NCBI RefSeq assembly: GCF_021864535.1
Contig: NZ_JAKJIC010000002.1
Location: forward strand, 62,001 to 126,000
Length of the DNA stretch: 64,000 nucleotides
Origin: Oryzibacter oryziterrae
Lineage (GTDB): Bacteria; Pseudomonadota; Alphaproteobacteria; Rhizobiales; Pleomorphomonadaceae
Direction of reading: 5' to 3'
Of this stretch, positions 27,869 to 36,427 are shown piece by piece. How positions within the stretch are numbered: position 1 is the stretch's first letter; the number at the start of each line of letters is the position of its first letter. Below the pieces are notes generated by a model. The model saw only the letters and a list, made by a program, of their open reading frames with translations. It did no database searches and had not been told where the DNA came from. The position numbers were made by a program, and so were the translations under genes.

Positions 27869-28215
27869 CGCGGCAGATCCTTGGCCTTGCCGACGATGGT
27901 GTCGGCCAGCTTTTCCAGAAACAGGGAGCCCTCGACCGTGCGGTGGACGATGACATTGCGCCGGTCCGCTTCGTCGCGCTTGCGTCCGAGCAGCTTCAGC
28001 TCGCCCATGGTGTCGAGCGCCCGGGTGATCGCCGGCTTGGTGACGCCCAGCTTTTCGGCGAGGCCACGGACCGTGTGCGGCGGCGGTTCGAGATAGACGG
28101 TCAGCAGCACCGTGACCTGGCGCGGCGACAGATCGGCCCCGTTCTCGCGCACGATGGCGAGGGAGACGTCGTGCCAGAGCCTGAGGGCCTGAGAGGGGCG
28201 CATGTCGATGGGCAT
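27865..28215 (-). CDS. MarR-family transcriptional regulator
   Basis: 116-aa winged-helix regulator. The helix-turn-helix reads TVRGLAEKLGVTKPAITRALDTMG and the wing RDEADRRNVIVHRT. It is shorter than most MarR proteins (about 140 aa), chiefly at the C-terminus. The start at 28215 follows GAAGGGACGC. It overlaps the NlpC/P60 gene by four bases, so the two are coupled. A role in controlling that peptidase is plausible but not shown. No ligand can be inferred. Confidence 0.85.
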   Translation of the reverse strand: MPIDMRPSQALRLWHDVSLAIVRENGADLSPRQVTVLLTVYLEPPPHTVRGLAEKLGVTKPAITRALDTMGELKLLGRKRDEADRRNVIVHRTVEGSLFLEKLADTIVGKAKDLPR

Positions 28216-28263
28216 GCGTCCCTTCTACACCAGGATCGTTTCGGATGCGTTATTAAAGCGCGA

Positions 28264-29445
28264 TCAGCCGAGCGCTTCTGCGAGATCGGCAATCAGGTCG
28301 TCGGCATGCTCCAGCCCCACCGACAGGCGCAGGATTCCCTGGGTAATGCCCAGTTCGAGCCGCGCTTCCTCGGTCAGGCGATGATGCGTCGTGGTCGAGG
28401 GATGGGTGACGAGGCTCTTGGCGTCGCCCAGATTGTTGGAGATCTTGATGATGCCGAGACGGTTGAGCGCCTTGAAGGCCGCTTCCTTGCCACCCTTCAC
28501 CTCGAAGGCCACCATGGTGGAGCCGCCGAGCATCTGCCTGGCGCAGATATCGGCCTGCGGATGGTTGGGCGAACCGGGATAGTTGACGCGGGCGATGGCC
28601 GAATGGCCTTCGAGGAAGGTGGCGATCTTGCCGGCGCTGGCGGTCTGACGCTCGACGCGGATCGGCAAGGTCTCGAGGCCCTTCAGCAACACCCAGGCGT
28701 TGAACGGGCTGAGCGAGGGGCCGGTCTGGCGGATGAACACCTGCAGATGCTTGTCGAGGAACTCCTGGTCGCACAGCACCACGCCGCCCAGGCAGCGGCC
28801 CTGGCCATCGATATGCTTGGTGGCCGAATAGACCACAACATCGGCGCCGAGCTTGAGCGGCTTCTGCAGCATCGGCGTTGCGAAGACATTGTCGACCACA
28901 AGGCGCGCGCCGGCATTGTGGGCGATGTCGGCCACAGCGGCGATGTCGACCACTTCAAGCGTCGGATTGGTCGGGCTTTCGAGGAAGAAGGCCTTGGTAT
29001 TGGGGCGTACGGCAGCCTTCCAGGCGGCGAGATCGCGGCCGTCCACCAGCGTGCAGGCGATGCCGAAGCGCGGGCAAAGGTCTTCCACGATATAGCGGCA
29101 CGAGCCGAACAGCGCCTTGGCGGCGACCACGTGATCGCCTGCAGACACCTGGCTGAGGATCGCGGCGGTGACCGCTGCCATGCCCGTGGCGGTAGCGCGC
29201 GCCACCGGGGCACCTTCGAGCAGCGCCATGCGCTCTTCGAACATGGAGACGGTGGGGTTGCTGAAGCGGGAGTACTGGAAGCCGGGGTCCTGGTTCAGGA
29301 AGCGGGCTTCGGCCTGCTCGGCGCTGTTGTAGACAAAGCCTTGCGTCAGGAACAGCGCTTCGGATGTCTCGCCCCACTGCGAACGGCTGGTACCGCCGTG
29401 TACGAGAGCGGTTTCCGGGTGCCAGCTACAGGTGTCCTTGCTCAT
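28264..29445 (-). CDS. metZ: O-succinylhomoserine sulfhydrylase
   Basis: 393-aa PLP enzyme of the Cys/Met metabolism family that makes homocysteine directly from O-succinylhomoserine and sulfide. Visible blocks are SRFSNPTVSMFEERMA, the substrate/PLP region FLESPTNPTLEVVDI, and YSATKHIDGQGR with the PLP lysine. The ATG at 29445 (MSKDTCSWHPETALVHGG) follows AGAGGA and is preferred to 29478, which lies in the terminator of the leader. The leader carries a SAM-II riboswitch with a terminator, a strong indicator of a methionine gene. MetZ rather than MetB or MetC is favoured by this riboswitch association and taxon. Confidence 0.93.
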   Translation of the reverse strand: MSKDTCSWHPETALVHGGTSRSQWGETSEALFLTQGFVYNSAEQAEARFLNQDPGFQYSRFSNPTVSMFEERMALLEGAPVARATATGMAAVTAAILSQVSAGDHVVAAKALFGSCRYIVEDLCPRFGIACTLVDGRDLAAWKAAVRPNTKAFFLESPTNPTLEVVDIAAVADIAHNAGARLVVDNVFATPMLQKPLKLGADVVVYSATKHIDGQGRCLGGVVLCDQEFLDKHLQVFIRQTGPSLSPFNAWVLLKGLETLPIRVERQTASAGKIATFLEGHSAIARVNYPGSPNHPQADICARQMLGGSTMVAFEVKGGKEAAFKALNRLGIIKISNNLGDAKSLVTHPSTTTHHRLTEEARLELGITQGILRLSVGLEHADDLIADLAEALG

Positions 29446-29477
29446 CAAAATTGTCCTCTGCCTGAAGCGCGCGGCCA

Positions 29478-29512
29478 ATAAAAAACCCGGCGCGCAAGAT
29501 GCCGAGCCGGGT
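29478..29512 (-). terminator. Attenuator-type terminator in the metZ leader
   Basis: On the minus strand, arms ACCCGGC / GCCGGGT are followed by TTTTTTATT. It lies between the SAM-II aptamer and the metZ start, so premature termination when SAM is bound is a possible mode. The 29478 side touches the longest frame start, supporting the downstream ATG. Confidence 0.75.
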
Positions 29513-29537
29513 GCGTCTGACTGACTTTTCCGTCCCG

Positions 29538-29597
29538 ACCTTTTAGCAACTTTGTTTAACGTGGCGGCAAGCCGGTCGGCTCAAAGAACCACGATGA
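29538..29597 (-). ncRNA. SAM-II riboswitch (metA/metZ leader)
   Basis: Reading the minus strand, the leader shows GAGCCGACCGGCTTGCC, then GCCACGTTAAACAAAGTTGC, then TAAAAGG. These are the conserved pseudoknot elements of the SAM-II aptamer: the CGCCACGT-type segment and the GTTGCTAAAA tail. Position about 100 bases before metZ and the following terminator agree. SAM binding would turn metZ off. Confidence 0.92.
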
Positions 29598-29770
29598 GAG
29601 ATTTCTACGCCGCACGGCGCCGCCGGTCAAGGCGCATGCTGCGCTTGCTGATCCGTCTGAAGCCTATGCGGGTAGGGGGTGCGATTGCACCAAAAATGCG
29701 GAAACATTTGTCATTCTGAATTTAACGCAATGGAAAGCGCGTCATGACAGAGTAAGGCATCGGAGTTCTC

Positions 29771-31189
29771 ATGTACCAGTCCTTGTCAGCAAATCGCCAG
29801 TATCTCATCAGGATCATCTTGCCCGTCGCGGGGCTGCTGGCAGCGTTGCTGATTGGCATCACGTTCGGCTTGTTCACCCTCGCCGAAGTTCAGACGTCGG
29901 CGGCCATTGCCGAACAGGTCAAGCTCGCCAACGGCGCCATCCGGACCCACGGCGAGTATCTGGAGACCGGTGCCGTCGACTACGGCCACTGGGACGAGGC
30001 CGTCGAGAACATCGTCACCAAGTTCGACTTCGATTGGGCCGACGGCAACATCGGCATGTCCGGCCAGGACAATTACGGCCTGAGCATGGTGTTCGTGCTG
30101 GGGGCCGACAACAGCACCGTCTATTCGCGCGTTGACGGCGTGGGCGGCAACAGCGACATCAACAGCCATCTCACCGGCGGCTTTCAGGAACTGCTGAACC
30201 GCTGGCGCAAGGGAGATGACCATCTCGGCAGCGTCTCGGGTCTGATGATGGCCGATGGGACGCTGGCCATGGTGGCGATCGCGCCGCTGCGGCCCTACGA
30301 AGACACCGCAACCAAGCAATATACAGGCTACGGCGTGGTTTTCGTCGACAAGATGGATGATGAGATGCTTGGGCATCTCGCGCATGACTATCTGCTGCCG
30401 GGCTTGCATCTTGATCGCGGCAACGAGACGGGGCTCGACCTGCGTGCCTCCATCGCGCTGTCGCAGGAAGACCCCAGCCAGCGCTTCCGCCTCGTGTGGA
30501 CGCCCAATCGCCCCGGTGACACCACCCTGCGCACCCTCGGGCCGGCGATCGGCCTGATCGCCCTCTGCTTCTGCCTGTTGTCCGCCTTTGTCATGCGGCA
30601 CGTGATGTCCACCTTCCGTCAGCTGAAGGACAGCGAAGCGCGGGCCATGCACGATATCCTCACCGGTTTGCCGAACCGCCAGCTGCTGTTCGATCGTCTC
30701 GATCGTCTGGTCGGCACACGGCGTACCGTGCGCCCGGAAGCCGCGGTGCTCTATCTCGATCTCGACGGCTTCAAGGCGGTGAACGACACGCTCGGTCACG
30801 ACGCCGGTGACGCTGTGCTCCTGCAGGTGGCCGAGCGCATGCGCGATCTTTGCCGCGATCGCGACACTGTCGCGCGGCTCGGGGGCGACGAGTTCGCCAT
30901 GGTGATGCCCGGCGTGACAACCCGCGAGGCCATCGAGCGCCGCGCAACCGAGATCATCACCCGCATCGCCGAGCCCTTCCACGTGGGGGCGGCGACCGCC
31001 CGCGTGGGCGTCTCCATCGGCGCCGCCATCTCGCCGCACGATGGCACGGACTGTGCCGAACTGCTGCGCAAGGCGGACGTCGCACTCTATGATGCCAAGT
31101 CCGCCGGAAAGGGCGTCGTCCGCTTCTTCAGTGACAGCGTTTCGCCGGAAAAGTCGGGCAAGGACGCGAATGTGCGCTGGGTCGCCTGA
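29771..31189 (+). CDS. Membrane diguanylate cyclase with CHASE4-like sensor
   Basis: 472-aa protein making cyclic di-GMP. A first membrane helix lies at about 13-35. A periplasmic domain (about 40-250) has the CHASE4-type start TGAVDYGHWDEAVENI. A second helix lies at about 257-276, then a GGDEF domain. The active-site motif GGDEF is intact at 371-375, and an RxxD product-inhibition site (RDRD) sits five residues before it, so an active, feedback-inhibited enzyme is expected. No EAL domain follows. The ATG is preceded by GGAG. It stands alone, with its own upstream gap shared with the metZ leader. Confidence 0.92.
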   Translation: MYQSLSANRQYLIRIILPVAGLLAALLIGITFGLFTLAEVQTSAAIAEQVKLANGAIRTHGEYLETGAVDYGHWDEAVENIVTKFDFDWADGNIGMSGQDNYGLSMVFVLGADNSTVYSRVDGVGGNSDINSHLTGGFQELLNRWRKGDDHLGSVSGLMMADGTLAMVAIAPLRPYEDTATKQYTGYGVVFVDKMDDEMLGHLAHDYLLPGLHLDRGNETGLDLRASIALSQEDPSQRFRLVWTPNRPGDTTLRTLGPAIGLIALCFCLLSAFVMRHVMSTFRQLKDSEARAMHDILTGLPNRQLLFDRLDRLVGTRRTVRPEAAVLYLDLDGFKAVNDTLGHDAGDAVLLQVAERMRDLCRDRDTVARLGGDEFAMVMPGVTTREAIERRATEIITRIAEPFHVGAATARVGVSIGAAISPHDGTDCAELLRKADVALYDAKSAGKGVVRFFSDSVSPEKSGKDANVRWVA

Positions 31190-31280
31190 CGGCGGTCTTC
31201 GCATGCTCAGTTGAAATCCTGAACACAGGCGCGCTATGGCTTGGGACCGAGTTGTTTCCGGTGCCCAAAGGTCCTGCCCC

Positions 31281-32375
31281 ATGATCCTGCCGAGCGGCAT
31301 CCTGCCTGCCCACCGCATTGTTGAACTGGCGGCCTCCGGCGCCCTCAGTGCCGACCGGCCATTCGATGCCGACCAGGTCCAGCCCGCCAGCATTGACCTG
31401 CGCCTCGGCCGCATCGCTCATCGCATGCGCGCCAGCTTCCTGCCGGGGGCCACGGCATCGGTGGAGGAAAAGCTCGAGCGCCTGCGCCTGCACACCATCG
31501 ACCTGAGCCAGGGCGCGGTGCTGGAAACCGGCGGCGTCTATCTGGTTCCGGTGCAGGAGCGGGTTGCCCTGCCGGCTTCCATATCGGCGTCCGCCAATCC
31601 CAAGAGTTCCACCGGCCGCATCGATGTCTTCACGCGCCTGATCACCGACCGCGGCGTCGCCTTCGATCAGATCCCGGCGGGCTATACCGGGCAGCTTTAT
31701 CTCGAAGTCTCGCCGCGCACCTTCCCCGTTCTGGTGCGGGAAGGCTCCCGCCTCAGCCAGGTGCGCTTCCGCAGCGGCGATACGCGCCTGTCCGATGCGG
31801 ATCTCGCCGACCTGCACCGCCTGAGCCCGCTGGTCGATCGCGAGCCGGCGCTGCTCGACAACGGCCTGTCGCTGTCCATCGATCTTGCGGGCGCTGGCCC
31901 GGGTGCGCTGATCGGCTATCGCGCCAAGCACCACACCGGCGTGATCGACGTCGACCGCAAGGCCGCTCTCGAAGTGCTGGACTATTGGGAACCGATCCAT
32001 GCGCGCGGCGCGCCGTCGCTGATCCTCGATCCGGACGAGTTCTACATCCTCGCCTCGCGCGAAGCGGTGCAGGTGCCGCCCGAGACTGCGGCGGAAATGG
32101 TGGCCATCGATCCCCTGGTGGGCGAGTTCCGCGTCCACTACGCCGGGTTCTTCGATCCCGGCTTCGGCCATGCACCGGCGGGCGGCACAGGGTCGCGCGC
32201 CGTTCTGGAAGTGCGCAGCCACGAAGTGCCCTTCATCCTCGACCACGGCCAGACCATCGGCCGCCTGGTCTACGAGCGCATGAGCGAACTGCCGCGCCAG
32301 CTCTATGGCCAGGGCATCGGCTCCAACTACCAGGCGCAGGGCCTCAAACTCTCCAAACACTTCGCTGGCGGCTGA
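31281..32375 (+). CDS. dcd: 2'-deoxycytidine 5'-triphosphate deaminase, double-length alphaproteobacterial form
   Basis: 364-aa enzyme converting dCTP to dUTP to feed dTMP synthesis. Ordinary Dcd is about 190 aa. This form has two dUTPase-like folds in tandem. The first half carries the recognisable SANPKSSTGRIDVFTRLI motif. The second half ends QLYGQGIGSNYQAQGLKLSK. The ATG at 31281 (MILPSGILPAHRIV) follows AAGG. The frame start at 31236 adds 15 residues unlike the family. It is convergent with nothing close; tRNA-Gly follows 44 bases later on the same strand. Confidence 0.88.
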   Translation: MILPSGILPAHRIVELAASGALSADRPFDADQVQPASIDLRLGRIAHRMRASFLPGATASVEEKLERLRLHTIDLSQGAVLETGGVYLVPVQERVALPASISASANPKSSTGRIDVFTRLITDRGVAFDQIPAGYTGQLYLEVSPRTFPVLVREGSRLSQVRFRSGDTRLSDADLADLHRLSPLVDREPALLDNGLSLSIDLAGAGPGALIGYRAKHHTGVIDVDRKAALEVLDYWEPIHARGAPSLILDPDEFYILASREAVQVPPETAAEMVAIDPLVGEFRVHYAGFFDPGFGHAPAGGTGSRAVLEVRSHEVPFILDHGQTIGRLVYERMSELPRQLYGQGIGSNYQAQGLKLSKHFAGG

Positions 32376-32419
32376 GCCTACTTGACACGACCCGGTCTTG
32401 CTGCGATCTAGGAACCCGC

Positions 32420-32493
32420 GCGGGTATGGTGAAATGGTATCATGCGAGCTTCCCAAGCTCTTGGCGCGGGTTCGATTCCCGCTACCCGCTCCA
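32420..32493 (+). tRNA. tRNA-Gly (anticodon CCC)
   Basis: A 74-base cloverleaf. The acceptor GCGGGTA pairs with TACCCGC. The D arm contains TGGTGAAATGGTA. The anticodon loop TTCCCAA is flanked by GAGC/GCTC with CCC at 32452-32454, and the T arm is GCGGGTTCGATTCCCGC. A T discriminator and genomically encoded CCA (32491-32493) end it. No integrase or repeated tRNA end is seen beside it. Confidence 0.96.
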
Positions 32494-32531
32494 GCTCCTT
32501 TCCTTTCGTCAAGCATTGAGCATCAGCTGCA

Positions 32532-34661
32532 TCAGTCGGGATGACTGTGCTGGTTGCCGTCTTTCGTGCCGGTGATGGTGTCGTGCGGTGTCTTGTGCCA
32601 GTGGTGTGGCCGGATCATCAGGTCGAGAAGTGCGTGCCAGGCGGCGAAGGAAACCAGCAGCCAGTAGAGCGGCATCTTCAGGATGTCGCGCCGCAGGTCG
32701 GTTCGCTCCACTGCGCGCAGGGCGTGCCAGGCCAGCAGCATGCTGCCGACGTAGCCGCTTGATAGCCCCACCGCCGCGCCCGAAATCAGCAGGGTGTCGG
32801 TAAAGTCGATATCGTCGGGGGCGTCGATGTAGCCGCTGGCATAGCCGGCGATCAGGCCGAGCCAGCACAGGTGAGCGAGCGGTGCCACCACGGTGGCGGC
32901 CATGTGAAACTGGAAGGTCACGGCGTTGAGGAGGCCCATCTCGCGGATCAGCGCCACGGGATCGCGCATATGCACCATCCATGTGATCAGCCAGCCCTTG
33001 ATCCAACGGCGCCGCTGGCGCATCCAGACGCCGATCCGGTCGGGCGCGTTTTCCAGCGTTCGGCTCTCGACCACCCCAACCGAGTAGCCGAAGCGGGCAA
33101 GGCGGGCGCCAAGGTCGGCATCCTCGGTGACATTATAGGGGTCCCAGCCGCCGGAGACGTCGAGCGCATGTCGCTTGAAGTGATTGGACGTGCCACCGAG
33201 CGGCATGGGCATGCGATGATCGGCGAGCCAGGGCAGGATTCCGTGAAACAGGCTGGCATATTCGATGAGAAACTGTCGCTGCAGGAAGCTGTGCGCATGG
33301 TCGATGTCGAGCCTGGCCTGCACGCAGGCAAGGTGATCCGGCCCCTGGATGAGGGCCGCGGCCGCGAGACGCAGCTGGTCGCGCGCCGGCCGATCCTCGG
33401 CATCGAAGACGGTAACGATGTCGCCGCGGCAAAAGGCGAGGCCATAGGCGAGCGCCCGCGGCTTGGTGCGCGGCAGTCCATCCGGCACGATCGAGACCTG
33501 CATGTGTGGCCGGCCTTGGATGGCGGTCTCGGCGGCGAGCCGCGTGGCCTCGTCATCGGCTTCGACCAGGATGCGGATCTCCAGCCGGTCTTGCGGGTAG
33601 TCGAGGGCGGCGAGGGCGGCAACCAGTTGCCCGATCATGTTGGCTTCCCGGTAGAGCGCCACCATCACGGAATAGGACGGCAGTTCGGAGTCCGGGAGGT
33701 CCGGCAGCGCTGGCTGGCGCAGGCGGAAATCCACAAAGGCCTGCCAGCGCAGAAAGCCGAGGCCGACAAAGGTGACGACCGAAGCCAGGAACAGCAGGGC
33801 GGCTCCCGTCCAATGCTGGAAGAGAAGGCACGGCAGGACCCCGGCACAGGCGGCCGCGACCAGCACGCGCTGCAACGGCGACGGAGCCCTGTACGCCGAC
33901 ATGAGCGGTGCGATCGCGGCCAGATGGCCGGTCGTGGAGCGCTCGGTGTCCGTGGCAATGCTGGCCTCCAATCGCCGTCGGAGGCGCCGGGGCGTCGTTA
34001 ACGAGAGGTCCTGCCCGCTGTCGCTGGCGATGAGGTCCTTGAGCAGCCCCGAAACCTGTTCGAAGGAGGGGGCAAAGACGGTGCGTTCGCTGCCGCGCCG
34101 GCGAAAGCGGGCGAAACGGAGCGCAGCCAGCGAGCGTGGGACCAGGGGGTAGGCGCGAGCCAGTTCGTGACGGGCGTCGAGCGCCACGAAGGGAAGGCCG
34201 TATCGACGCGCGATCTGCCCGTAGACGAGATCCTCGCCATTGAGCCGACCTGCGGCAAGGGCCTGAAGGGGGCGAGGGCTTTCTGAGGCGCGCTCCAGCT
34301 CGTCGAGCGAGAACGGGCCGGTGTCATAGAGGCGCGGGCTGTTGCCCTGCGGGCTGAGACGTACGAGGGCGGCGACGCGAGAGCGTGCGGCGGCCGCCTG
34401 TGCGAGCGCGTCGAAGGAAAGGTCGGACGGCAGCAGCAAGGCAAACCGCGGTCCGCGAGTTCCGCCGCCCATGTTGCAAGCTGCAGTGTCGGGTGAAAGT
34501 TGCACGCCGACGGTATCGAGTAGTTCCATGAGCCTGGACGTTGCCAGCTTCAACGGTGGCCGGGTGTTTTCCTCGGCGGCCGGCAATGCGTCGGCAATGG
34601 CAGGCTTTGCAGCTGCAACTGTTTCGGTTAGCGTCTGCGGGGAACCTGCTTTACTCGGCAT
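32532..34661 (-). CDS. GT2-family membrane glycosyltransferase (cellulose-synthase-like)
   Basis: 709-aa inner-membrane polysaccharide synthase. The N-terminal 230 residues are cytoplasmic and rich in Ala/Arg. They loosely resemble the MshEN-type domains attached to NfrB-like transferases. Two membrane helices lie near 265-305. The GT-A domain shows YREANMIGQLVAALAALDYP, VTVFDAEDRP (DxD-like), TEDADLGARLARFGYSV and the processive RQRRRWIKGW motif. Three or four helices follow at the C-terminus. The ATG at 34661 is chosen over a GTG at 34673; neither has a clear ribosome site. No cyclic-di-GMP PilZ domain is visible. Sugar substrate unknown. Confidence 0.82.
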   Translation of the reverse strand: MPSKAGSPQTLTETVAAAKPAIADALPAAEENTRPPLKLATSRLMELLDTVGVQLSPDTAACNMGGGTRGPRFALLLPSDLSFDALAQAAAARSRVAALVRLSPQGNSPRLYDTGPFSLDELERASESPRPLQALAAGRLNGEDLVYGQIARRYGLPFVALDARHELARAYPLVPRSLAALRFARFRRRGSERTVFAPSFEQVSGLLKDLIASDSGQDLSLTTPRRLRRRLEASIATDTERSTTGHLAAIAPLMSAYRAPSPLQRVLVAAACAGVLPCLLFQHWTGAALLFLASVVTFVGLGFLRWQAFVDFRLRQPALPDLPDSELPSYSVMVALYREANMIGQLVAALAALDYPQDRLEIRILVEADDEATRLAAETAIQGRPHMQVSIVPDGLPRTKPRALAYGLAFCRGDIVTVFDAEDRPARDQLRLAAAALIQGPDHLACVQARLDIDHAHSFLQRQFLIEYASLFHGILPWLADHRMPMPLGGTSNHFKRHALDVSGGWDPYNVTEDADLGARLARFGYSVGVVESRTLENAPDRIGVWMRQRRRWIKGWLITWMVHMRDPVALIREMGLLNAVTFQFHMAATVVAPLAHLCWLGLIAGYASGYIDAPDDIDFTDTLLISGAAVGLSSGYVGSMLLAWHALRAVERTDLRRDILKMPLYWLLVSFAAWHALLDLMIRPHHWHKTPHDTITGTKDGNQHSHPD

Positions 34662-34673
34662 GGCTGCGGACAC

Positions 34674-35531
34674 ATGTGCACGACGATTTTTCGCTTAGCA
34701 ATTTTATGTGCAATGATTGCAACCGGAGTCAATCCGTCTCTTGCAGAAGGTGTATATGTTCCTGCGCAAAATGCCATTGCAGCATCTCCACATATCGGCA
34801 GGACTGCGGGAGATGGCGAGGTCAAGAGCAAGGTCGCCTCGCTCCGCTTCGTCACAACCGACGATTTCCCTCCCTACAGCTTTCTCGACGGCCAGGGCAA
34901 TCTGACGGGCTACAATGTCGAGCTGGCGCGCCGCATCTGCGAGACCTTGGTCATTGCCTGCACCATCCAGGTACGGCCTTTCGCGCTGATGGTGCAAACC
35001 CTGCGCGAGGACAAGGCCGATGCCAGCATTGCCGGTATCAAGGATACGCCGGCGTTGCGCCATTACCTTGCCTATACGATGCCCTACCTGCGCTTGCCGG
35101 CCCGCTTCGTGACAGCGCGCTCCGGCGTGACGATCGATGGCCCGGACAGCCTTGCAGGCAAGACCGTGGCGGTGGCGAGCCATGGTCGCTACGAGGACTT
35201 CCTGACGGATTTCTTCCCCCGCGCCCAACGCGCGCCGATGGCGTCCACCGAAGACGCCCTGGCAGCGGTGAAGGCCGGCAAGGTCGATGCAGCCTTTGCA
35301 GGCGCCGTCGACGCCGCCTTCTGGATGGCCGGACCGTCTGCTGCGGACTGCTGCCGGTTCTCCGGCGGCGTCTATACGGAAGCTGCCTATTTCGGTGACG
35401 GGATGACCATTGCGGTCGCTGCCGGCAATGATGACCTGCGCCGGGTTCTCGACGGCGCCATTGCGAGCCTGGACAGCGACGGCACGCTGGCCGACCTCGC
35501 CGCGCGTTTCTTCCCGGCCGATCTCCATTGA
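34674..35531 (+). CDS. Periplasmic amino-acid-type solute-binding protein
   Basis: 285-aa exported protein of the SBP_bac_3 family. A signal peptide (MCTTIFRLAILCAMIATGVN, cleavage near SLA-EG) is followed by about 30 extra residues. The two-lobe fold then shows FVTTDDFPPYSFLDGQGNLTGYNVELARRIC and DASIAGIKDTPALRHYLAYTMPY. No permease or ATPase gene is nearby, so it is an orphan binding protein or part of a sensor. Its ATG lies only 12 bases from the divergent glycosyltransferase ATG, and no ribosome site is evident, so either start may be misplaced. Ligand unknown. Confidence 0.78.
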   Translation: MCTTIFRLAILCAMIATGVNPSLAEGVYVPAQNAIAASPHIGRTAGDGEVKSKVASLRFVTTDDFPPYSFLDGQGNLTGYNVELARRICETLVIACTIQVRPFALMVQTLREDKADASIAGIKDTPALRHYLAYTMPYLRLPARFVTARSGVTIDGPDSLAGKTVAVASHGRYEDFLTDFFPRAQRAPMASTEDALAAVKAGKVDAAFAGAVDAAFWMAGPSAADCCRFSGGVYTEAAYFGDGMTIAVAAGNDDLRRVLDGAIASLDSDGTLADLAARFFPADLH

Positions 35532-35639
35532 GGCGCGGGCACGCAAGCTCAGCAGATGTTCCGTCCGCAGCAGAAAACTGCTAAGGTGTTGCTCCAAGGC
35601 CCCTATTGCCGCTCTCTGCCAACCGGAGCCCGTATCGAG

Positions 35640-36032
35640 ATGTTCAGCGCCGTTACCCATTCGATCGTCATTTCCGTCGAGCCGAACTTCCTGCCGCAGG
35701 AATCGGACCCGTCGGAGAACCGCTTCGTGTGGTCCTATCGCGTGGTGATCGAGAACCGCAGCGATCGGGCAGTTCAGCTGATCGCCCGCAAATGGGACAT
35801 CACCGACGGCAATGGCGTGCGCCGGGAGGTGTCGGGCCCGGGCGTCGTGGGGCAACAGCCGGTGATCGAGCCGGGCGAGGCCTTCGAATATTCGAGCGGC
35901 TGTCCGCTGACCACCGACAGCGGCATCATGTCGGGCAGCTACAAGATGGTCGACGAGCATGGCGAGACGCTGCACGTGACCATTCCGGCCTTTTCGCTCG
36001 ACCTGCCCGACGCGCCGCGCGTGTTGAACTGA
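35640..36032 (+). CDS. apaG: ApaG protein
   Basis: 130-aa ApaG, a fibronectin-III-like beta sandwich of uncertain biochemical role. It is linked to Co2+ sensitivity and Ap4A levels in enterobacteria. Family blocks seen are YRVVIENRSDRAVQLIARKW, ITDGNGVRREVSGPGVVGQQP and FEYSSGCPLTTDSGIMSGSY, the last nearly invariant in the family. The start at 35640 (MFSAVTHSIVISVEP) gives the usual length, whereas the frame start at 35556 adds 28 residues. In many relatives apaG lies beside metZ; here it is about 6 kb away. Confidence 0.92.
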   Translation: MFSAVTHSIVISVEPNFLPQESDPSENRFVWSYRVVIENRSDRAVQLIARKWDITDGNGVRREVSGPGVVGQQPVIEPGEAFEYSSGCPLTTDSGIMSGSYKMVDEHGETLHVTIPAFSLDLPDAPRVLN

Positions 36033-36124
36033 GGGCTCCTGTCCGCTGTTGGCACCTGCCACTGGACGGGCCGGTCGGCAATGCCTATCTGTCTGTGCAG
36101 TGTAAAGGCTTGAAGGACTTGGCC

Positions 36125-36394
36125 ATGAACGATTCCCTGTCCCGTTTCTTCGGGGACTCCCCGGCGCGTGTGCTGTTGCGCCTGGTGGTGCTGTCCTTCG
36201 TGGTCGGCGTGGTGCTGGCAGCCCTTGGCCTTGAACCCTATGACATCGTCAATTCCGCGATCCGCTTCGTTGAGCATGTGTGGGAAATGGGCTTCTCCGC
36301 CATTGATCGCGCCTGGCGCTATTTCCTCCTTGGCGCCGTGGTGGTGATCCCCGTGTGGTTTGTGCTGCGCCTTCTGAAAGTCGGCAAGCGATAA
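36125..36394 (+). CDS. DUF6460-type small membrane protein
   Basis: 89-aa inner-membrane protein with two hydrophobic segments, VLLRLVVLSFVVGVVLAALG (about 15-35) and YFLLGAVVVIPVWFVLRLL (about 66-84). The pattern FFGDSPARVLLRL near the start matches DUF6460 proteins of Hyphomicrobiales, some of which are mis-labelled integrase. GAAGGA precedes the ATG. A long overlapping frame begins at 35606 but has no similarity before this point. Function unknown. Confidence 0.8.
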   Translation: MNDSLSRFFGDSPARVLLRLVVLSFVVGVVLAALGLEPYDIVNSAIRFVEHVWEMGFSAIDRAWRYFLLGAVVVIPVWFVLRLLKVGKR

Positions 36395-36427
36395 GCTTCG
36401 GGGCCTTGCGCCCGCCTGCCCGATCGG

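Noticed and set aside
32420-32531. tRNA-Gly as an integration site
   Set aside because: No integrase, no repeat of the tRNA 3' end and no change in gene style on either side within the window.
34704-36062. 452-aa minus-strand frame opposite the binding protein and apaG
   Set aside because: It runs across two real genes on the other strand and has no recognisable content.
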